Shown piece by piece: positions 59,214-64,000 of a stretch of DNA of 64,000 nucleotides. The notes under the pieces are model-generated. The model had not been told where the DNA came from, ran no database searches, and saw only the letters and a list, made by a program, of their open reading frames with translations. A program made the position numbers and the translations under genes. The stretch's first letter is position 1; every line of letters starts with the position of its first letter. This stretch comes from Fibrobacter sp. UWB10 (lineage in GTDB: Bacteria; Fibrobacterota; Fibrobacteria; Fibrobacterales; Fibrobacteraceae): positions 372,001-436,000 of the forward strand of contig NZ_FXUE01000001.1 of NCBI RefSeq assembly GCF_900182935.1. The letters are read 5' to 3'.

Positions 59214-60890
59214 TCAATATCCGGGGCCGCAACAAGCCACGCGTCCATGCTCTCCTACCTGCATAATATTGAATTCACCCGTAGAACCGGACTTCGCCTG
59301 AACCTTGACTCGGATTGAAGCTATAGATTTGACAGCTTCGTCCATGGAAATGCTCTGGTCGTCCTTAGCCCAGCTCGGTTGAGCAAACTTGGACCAAGGA
59401 ATGTCTACCGTCTTACCGGTAGCAGACTTGCCCATGTCATAGGCCGGGAGTGCATAACCGATTTTCTTATCCATTTCATCACCCAGGCTCAACTCAAGTA
59501 CAGCTGCATGCGTGACAGAAAAAGTAATCGCAATTCCCTTCATGCTAGAAGCGTCGACAGGGATGACGCGACCATCGGCACCCTTACCCGCAAGGTCGAA
59601 ACCGACAGCCACATACGGATCATAGTCCAAGGTGCCTTTTCCCAACTTGTACGTTCCACACATACCGTTACCGCAAGCTTCGAGCACAGGTTCAAGTCCA
59701 CCATATTCTTCATCTGGTTCGGCAGCCCATGTTATAATTGATTTTCCACCATCAAGGCTATCATTATAGGTATACCAATAACCGGAATTATTAAAACCGG
59801 CATCACAGCCCGTGTTTATTCGAGCTAGGCCATCGGCCCCATTCCAAGTTTCAAAATCGCAAGTCGCCAAACTGTTGCTTGATTTGGGAACAACACTGCT
59901 GCTAGACGGAGGCACTACACTACTGCTCGATTTCGGAACAATCGAACTCGAAGAAACGGGCGGCACATAATCGGGGCAATTTTTGAACGTGCTCCGATTT
60001 ACAGGTACAATCTTCATAATGTTAAATTCGCCATTATTGCCGTCCTTGGCTTGAATTCTAATTCTAACCGATGCAAGTTTTTTTACGACTTCTTCAGTTG
60101 ATATTTGGTTTTTGGCCCAACTCGGCTGGGCAAATTTGGTCCAGGGAATACGAACCGACTTACCAACAGTAGATGTACCCAGATCATAAGCAGGAAGTGC
60201 AAAGTCGATTTTCGCATCTTCTTCGTTACCCATGCTCAACTCAAGTGTAGCAGCCGCCGAGACAGCAAGACTAATCTCAAATCCTCCCAAGCCGGAAGCG
60301 TCGACCGGTATGACACGGCCATCAGCATCCTTACCCGCAAGGTCAAAAGCGACAACCACATACGGATCGTAGTCCAAGGTGCCTTTATCCAACTTATACG
60401 TTCCACAAAGGCCCGTAACACATTTCTCGAGAACCGGTTCCAAACCGCCATACACATCTGGCTCAGCAGCCCATTTTATGGTTGATTTTCCACCATCTTC
60501 GTTATCATTATAGGTATACCAATAGCCGGAATTATTAAAACCAGCGTCATACCCCGTATTTATTCGGGCTACACCATAGGGCCCCCAATCTTCAAAGCAA
60601 TGGTCATCCTTGAATGCCGACGGAGTACTCGACTGAACGCTCGACGAACTTCCATTTACCGATTGTACGCTCGACGAAGAACCCCGTTCTGCAACAGGAT
60701 CATCATCAACTGGTTCGGTCTTTGTAGGCTGATCAGAACCTTCCTCAACCGTACTTTCCGGTGCAACGGGCTGTTCCTCACTAGAATCCTTAGATTCGGA
60801 ACCAAAATCGCAAGCCACCACGGCAAACGTTGCAGACAGCAACGCCAAAGGCAACGCTTTTTTGAAAACGCGACTACATTTCATATTCAT
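59214..60890 (-). CDS. Lipoprotein with two tandem near-identical beta-sandwich domains (carbohydrate-binding-like)
   Basis: A 558-residue lipoprotein. Signal peptide with lipobox FAVVA-C27. A Ser/Pro/Glu-rich stalk follows (about 28-95). Domain 1 (about 98-295) and domain 2 (about 344-545) are clearly duplicates: both have ARINTG.DAGFNNSGYWYTYND..DGGKS, WAAEPD..YGGLEPVLE, GTLDYDPYV.V.FDLAGK.ADGRVIPVDAS, and KFAQPSWAK. Between them is a linker of SSSSVVP repeats. The fold pattern (GYWYTYND, DYDPYVVVAFDL, VRIRIQAK) resembles jelly-roll CBMs of the CBM11/CBM30 kind, but I cannot assign a family. The protein ends in VACCGPGY without a sorting domain. GGAGG precedes the ATG at 60890. Likely a surface fibre-binding protein (inference). 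Confidence 0.75.
   Translation of the reverse strand: MNMKCSRVFKKALPLALLSATFAVVACDFGSESKDSSEEQPVAPESTVEEGSDQPTKTEPVDDDPVAERGSSSSVQSVNGSSSSVQSSTPSAFKDDHCFEDWGPYGVARINTGYDAGFNNSGYWYTYNDNEDGGKSTIKWAAEPDVYGGLEPVLEKCVTGLCGTYKLDKGTLDYDPYVVVAFDLAGKDADGRVIPVDASGLGGFEISLAVSAAATLELSMGNEEDAKIDFALPAYDLGTSTVGKSVRIPWTKFAQPSWAKNQISTEEVVKKLASVRIRIQAKDGNNGEFNIMKIVPVNRSTFKNCPDYVPPVSSSSIVPKSSSSVVPPSSSSVVPKSSNSLATCDFETWNGADGLARINTGCDAGFNNSGYWYTYNDSLDGGKSIITWAAEPDEEYGGLEPVLEACGNGMCGTYKLGKGTLDYDPYVAVGFDLAGKGADGRVIPVDASSMKGIAITFSVTHAAVLELSLGDEMDKKIGYALPAYDMGKSATGKTVDIPWSKFAQPSWAKDDQSISMDEAVKSIASIRVKVQAKSGSTGEFNIMQVGEHGRVACCGPGY
59256..59861 (-). repeat. Coding duplication, copy 2 (C-terminal domain)
   Basis: Encodes residues about 344-545 of the lipoprotein. 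It aligns end to end with copy 1 at 60006-60599 with a high fraction of identical residues, showing a tandem domain duplication. Confidence 0.8.
60006..60599 (-). repeat. Coding duplication, copy 1 (N-terminal domain)
   Basis: Encodes residues about 98-295 of the lipoprotein. Partner of 59256-59861. Confidence 0.8.
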
Positions 60891-60966
60891 TGTAATACCT
60901 CCGGATTTATCCTTTTTGAATATACACAAAAAGAATTGGCTTGCGTACAAAAAAATTACGCATATC

Positions 60967-60992
60967 AAAAAAAGTCCCCGATGGGGGACTTT
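60967..60992 (-). terminator. Rho-independent terminator of the AIPR gene
   Basis: AAAGTCCCC (60971-60979) pairs with GGGGACTTT (60984-60992). On the minus strand seven T follow. It lies 31 bases after the AIPR stop. Confidence 0.85.
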
Positions 60993-61022
60993 CTGTAAAT
61001 TAAATCACTTTGTTTTGCAATA

Positions 61023-62915
61023 TTAAAGGAATACTTCGATACCACCGCGGCACTTTTCCCAAGTGCGGTTCTTCTTGCACAAAAGATCCATCATCTTGTC
61101 ATAAGTGGCGGTATTGGCAAAGCCCTTCCACAAGCGACGTTCAACAGATTCACCGCTATCCTTGTCAATCGTGGTAATGGTGTCGTAGTAAGACGGATTG
61201 TCCTTGAATTCAGAAATCAAGATTCCCTTCAGGTCTTCGGTGTAAATGCGCGAAGCATACTTGAGGATAGAATCGTTGAAGTTGAGTTCGTTTTCGACCA
61301 GCCATTCGAAGTCCTGAATCGGATCGCCGTAAATGAGCCAATGCTTAAGGGCAAGGGCCACCACCAAGTCCTTCACGGCGCTACGGAAGATAAACTTGTC
61401 TTCGAGGCGGCCGTTCCAGGTGATACGGGTCAGCGGGTTATCATCGTTCGCTTCGATAGACACGCCCTTACCCGGGGTCACGCGGCGAATCTTGATCGGC
61501 AGACGGCTAAGGAGCTGCCAGGCCTTGGTGAAGGCGATGGTCTTGCGGACAAAATCCTTTTCCTTATCCGGAGAAACACGCACGAACGCGCCGAAGCAAC
61601 GCTGGTACAGGGTTTCCTTATCGAAAATGCAGTCGCTAGAGCGGCATTCGCTGAGCTTGCCATCCATCATGAAGAGGGTCTTGGCCAGTTCGGGGCGCAT
61701 ACGCACTTCGAGCTTACGGGTACGTGCCTTCAGGCGCACGCCATCCTTATAAACGTAGGTAAAGCCTTCTTCCTGGTAACGCTGCCAAATAAAGAACTGC
61801 AGGTCATCAGCAGCACGCAGATGGTAGCTGAACACCGGGTTCTGGCGGTTGTTGGCCATAGTCACCTGGTTCAGGAAGTTGTCGGCACCAGGATACGGCA
61901 CCACGACCTTCACGAGCACCTGCGGGTTCACCGGCTTTTTGCTCTTCTTGGCGTACTGTTCATAGGTGAACAGAGACTGGGCACCGTTAATAATCTTCGG
62001 GCGTTCAATATAGAGCACCTTCTTGCCATCGCGTTCCTTGAGGCGCAGGTCATCACCGGTAAGGGTCATACCGTTGTGCAGGAACGGGAAGTCATCCACG
62101 TTCACGTTCTGGTCGTCGTTACGTTCCATGGTCTGGAAGGCATCGATCAAAGCAGCGTTCGTGTGAGTGAGGTTACCGAGGTAAGTACGAATGTTACTGG
62201 AGACGATAGCCATGTTGTGCTTCGTCTTGAGACGCTTACCCAGGTTCACGTGGTAGTCAAAAATCGTACGAATCGGGCAGAAACCGAGGAACAGTTCACC
62301 GTGATCAGAAGTCAGGTGGAGCGGATCGGAATCCATCACGATTTCAAGCTTGTCGTCGGCGCTGCGGAAGTCGCGGGTCAAGTCGTCATGTTCAGCAATG
62401 ATTTCGAGCTTAGCCTTGACTTCGTTCTTCCAGATGCCGAGCTTGCGGCGCATGTCCTTGAGGGTACGTTCCAGTTCGGAGTCGGTAATGTCGCGGGTCG
62501 CACGAGTACGGAGCACCGTAATTTCGAGCGTTTCCATGTAGGGGCGACTTGCCGGGGAATCGGAATCTTCCTCTTCTTCGTCGTCAGAAATCTTATTAAC
62601 AGCCCAAGGATCAGCTTCTTCGCGGAGCGACATGAAGAACGGATTAGGAGGGTCGCTGGTGCGGAAAACGGCAATCTGGAGCTGCTTCAGGTCGGAATTC
62701 AGGTGAGAAACGACCTTTTCGAGCGGAGTATCTTCATCGAGGAAGATGAAGAATTCCATAAAGCCTTGGGAATATTGGAAACCATGGAAGCAGCCGTTTT
62801 CATCAAGGTTTAGATGCCGGAGTGCCTTAATTCTGTCAGTAGGATCGTTCGGATTGAGACTCAAGAGGCTAGCCACAAATGCTAGACGGCGTTCCTGCGA
62901 TTTGGTTAGTTCCAT
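61023..62915 (-). CDS. AIPR-family protein (abortive-infection phage-resistance family)
   Basis: A 630-residue cytosolic protein. The central part matches the AIPR family: SSNIRTYLG (239-247), LIDAFQTM, PFLHNGMTLTGDDL (HNG at 280-282), PKIINGAQSLFTYEQY (INGAQS 309-314) and VTMANNRQNPV (about 351-361). N-terminal region (1-210) is mixed and includes a very acidic patch (SDDEEEEDSDS, about 110-120). Family members are linked to phage defence, often within restriction or abortive-infection loci; here it stands alone between a lipoprotein gene and an LRR gene. Codon use resembles its neighbours, so recent transfer is not obvious. Mechanism is not established; it may act on nucleic acid. Confidence 0.82.
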   Translation of the reverse strand: MELTKSQERRLAFVASLLSLNPNDPTDRIKALRHLNLDENGCFHGFQYSQGFMEFFIFLDEDTPLEKVVSHLNSDLKQLQIAVFRTSDPPNPFFMSLREEADPWAVNKISDDEEEEDSDSPASRPYMETLEITVLRTRATRDITDSELERTLKDMRRKLGIWKNEVKAKLEIIAEHDDLTRDFRSADDKLEIVMDSDPLHLTSDHGELFLGFCPIRTIFDYHVNLGKRLKTKHNMAIVSSNIRTYLGNLTHTNAALIDAFQTMERNDDQNVNVDDFPFLHNGMTLTGDDLRLKERDGKKVLYIERPKIINGAQSLFTYEQYAKKSKKPVNPQVLVKVVVPYPGADNFLNQVTMANNRQNPVFSYHLRAADDLQFFIWQRYQEEGFTYVYKDGVRLKARTRKLEVRMRPELAKTLFMMDGKLSECRSSDCIFDKETLYQRCFGAFVRVSPDKEKDFVRKTIAFTKAWQLLSRLPIKIRRVTPGKGVSIEANDDNPLTRITWNGRLEDKFIFRSAVKDLVVALALKHWLIYGDPIQDFEWLVENELNFNDSILKYASRIYTEDLKGILISEFKDNPSYYDTITTIDKDSGESVERRLWKGFANTATYDKMMDLLCKKNRTWEKCRGGIEVFL

Positions 62916-63181
62916 TTTTTCCTCAGTTCTGTTATCTTTACAATAGCAAAAGTCGGGTGCAATTGCAGCACCTTACCCTTAATATCGTATTTTGCACCTT
63001 AAAAATAGTTTCAAAATGCCGCTTTGTGGATAAAAAGCATACATTTTTTTCATTTTTTTTCAAAAGCACCCCCATTTGCAGTGAACATTTGTGCAAAAAT
63101 CATACTTTTTTACTTTTTTTGGATAAAGATTCATCTTTTCGGGGCAAAAATGCTATGATTTACACTATAGGAGATGTTCCC
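62916..63181. promoter_or_regulatory. Divergent promoter region of AIPR and LRR genes
   Basis: 266 bases with no credible gene. It includes the palindrome TGCAATTGCA (62958-62967) within a larger GGTGC...GCACC inverted repeat about 40 bases from the AIPR start, and many T-runs (63040-63120). Confidence 0.35.
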
Positions 63182-63934
63182 ATGAATTTGCTAGATATCA
63201 TTAATAAAGCCAAGGCCGAAAAAGCCACCTCGTTAGACCTTTCCCAAAAAGAACTGAGAATCCTTCCTCAGGAACTTTTCGAATTGGAAGACCTCGAAGA
63301 GCTCATCCTCGACCGCAACATGCTCGTGGAACTCCCCGATGACATTTCCAAGCTCAAGAAACTGAAAAAACTTTCCGTGAGCGAAAACGACCTGATGGAA
63401 CTCCCCGAAACCATCGGCGAACTTACAAATCTTGAACACCTGTACCTGGGTTACAACAGCCTTTCGGAACTTCCGGATTCCGTGGGTAACCTCAAGAAGC
63501 TCCAGACGGTGAACATCGCCAAGAACCAGCTTTTGGATCTGACTCTCGAAGTCGGCAAATGGGTAAACGTCACCAAGCTCTCCCTGCACGACAACATGCT
63601 GTCCGAAGTCCCGGCGACCCTCGGCAAGCTGAAAAAGCTCCGCAAACTCTACCTGGACAACAACGACCTCACTTCTATCCCGGCCAACCTTTCTCACCTG
63701 GAATCCCTGGAAGTCCTGATGGTGTCGGGCAACAACCTGGGTGCAATTCCCTCTGAATTTGGCAACCTGAAGAAGCTCAAGGAACTGGTGCTCGACGCCA
63801 ACCAGCTCGCCACCCTCCCCGAAAGCCTCGCCGAATGCGACAGCCTCGAAACGATTTCCGTGGTGGAAAACCCGCTCGAAGGCGGAATCCCCCGCGTGCT
63901 TTTGGACAAGAAAGGCCTGAGCATCGATCAGTAA
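63182..63934 (+). CDS. Leucine-rich-repeat protein
   Basis: A 250-residue protein without signal peptide, made of about nine LRR units of 23 residues with the pattern LKKLKKLSVSENDLMELPETIGEL (LxxLxxLxLxxNxLxxLPxxIxxL). The first unit starts near residue 17 (TSLDLSQKELRILPQELFEL) and the last ends near 235. Such cytosolic LRR proteins usually act by protein binding; the partner is unknown. I chose the ATG at 63182, with AGGAG nine bases upstream; an in-frame ATG at about 63155 and a much longer frame to 62879 lack support. No T-run terminator follows. Confidence 0.85.
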   Translation: MNLLDIINKAKAEKATSLDLSQKELRILPQELFELEDLEELILDRNMLVELPDDISKLKKLKKLSVSENDLMELPETIGELTNLEHLYLGYNSLSELPDSVGNLKKLQTVNIAKNQLLDLTLEVGKWVNVTKLSLHDNMLSEVPATLGKLKKLRKLYLDNNDLTSIPANLSHLESLEVLMVSGNNLGAIPSEFGNLKKLKELVLDANQLATLPESLAECDSLETISVVENPLEGGIPRVLLDKKGLSIDQ

Positions 63935-63951
63935 TTTTTAGACGAGAGAAC

Positions 63952-64000
63952 GGACCTCCGGTCCTACAGACGAAAGACGAAAGAGGTTTAAGGAGAATAC
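63952..64000 (+). promoter_or_regulatory. Leader and ribosome-binding site of a gene beginning beyond the right edge
   Basis: A small hairpin GGACC/GGTCC (63952-63964) and repeats of GACGAAA precede AAGGAG at 63990-63995. The next base of the genome is likely at or just before a start codon. Confidence 0.45.

Noticed and set aside
62879-63181. N-terminal extension of the LRR protein
   Set aside because: The extra 101 residues come from an A/T-rich region, lack LRR character and overlap the AIPR gene start; a ribosome-binding site supports 63182.
1-64000. CRISPR array, insertion sequence, integrase, prophage or plasmid origin
   Set aside because: No spaced identical repeats of CRISPR type, no transposase or integrase motif and no terminal inverted repeats were seen.
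1-64000. tRNA or rRNA genes
   Set aside because: No tRNA cloverleaf or conserved TTCGA loop context was found in the gaps; the gaps are mostly A/T-rich promoter or terminator regions. A covariance search would be decisive.

Overview
The window looks like chromosome from a fibre-degrading member of Fibrobacter (phylum Fibrobacterota). The evidence is a 2286-residue SprA-type secretion protein, several secreted proteins with serine-rich (SSSS) linkers and Por/T9SS-like C-terminal domains, three plant-polysaccharide hydrolases (GH11, GH16, GH5), a glycogen phosphorylase and a decarboxylase/carboxylase subunit suited to succinate/propionate metabolism. The species assignment is inference; no rRNA or tRNA gene is present to anchor it. 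I see no insertion sequence, integrase, prophage or CRISPR array.

Layout. 1-11.9 kb: housekeeping and envelope genes (acyl-ACP thioesterase, CBM9-like protein, spoVG, yifB/comM, folB coupled to a membrane protein, pgk, a small cysteine-motif protein, a Ser-rich secreted protein, a Na/phosphate symporter and ispF). 12.0-26.4 kb: a tightly overlapping minus-strand complex I operon in the order nuoB-C-D-E-F-G-H-I-J-K-L-M-N. It has no nuoA, and NuoB, NuoE and NuoM carry unusual C-terminal extensions. 26.6-34.8 kb: a degenerate-GGDEF/EAL protein, a ferredoxin plus geranylgeranyl-reductase-family pair, a short-chain reductase, a histidine-phosphatase lipoprotein with TDP/TNP repeats, glgP and ybaK.

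34.9-43.9 kb is the most unusual part. A minus-strand run encodes an HD-GYP response regulator, a six-helix hybrid histidine kinase, two membrane-anchored BMP/Med-family binding proteins, a second hybrid kinase with a large periplasmic sensor, and then, only 28 nt later, a GH11 xylanase. No ABC transporter genes accompany the binding proteins, so I read this as a candidate ligand-sensing system rather than an uptake system. A GH16 glucanase is transcribed divergently from its promoter side, across a double-dyad operator-like site.

45-64 kb: a GH5 enzyme with a sorting domain, mnmA overlapping sprA, a subtilisin-family protease, an acyl-CoA carboxylase/decarboxylase subunit, a lipoprotein made of two tandem near-identical domains, a stand-alone AIPR-family protein (a phage-defence family) and a leucine-rich-repeat protein.

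Non-coding signals of note: three TGATTAATCA palindromes phased at exactly 11 bp upstream of spoVG; an identical 18-bp motif located exactly 16 nt before the start codons of both pgk and glgP; a 150-bp array of hairpins at about 9.4 kb; and several genes whose -10-like TATATT lies so close to the ATG that leaderless transcripts are plausible. Start codons quoted here were often moved downstream from the longest open frame, to the first ATG with a ribosome-binding site and/or signal peptide.
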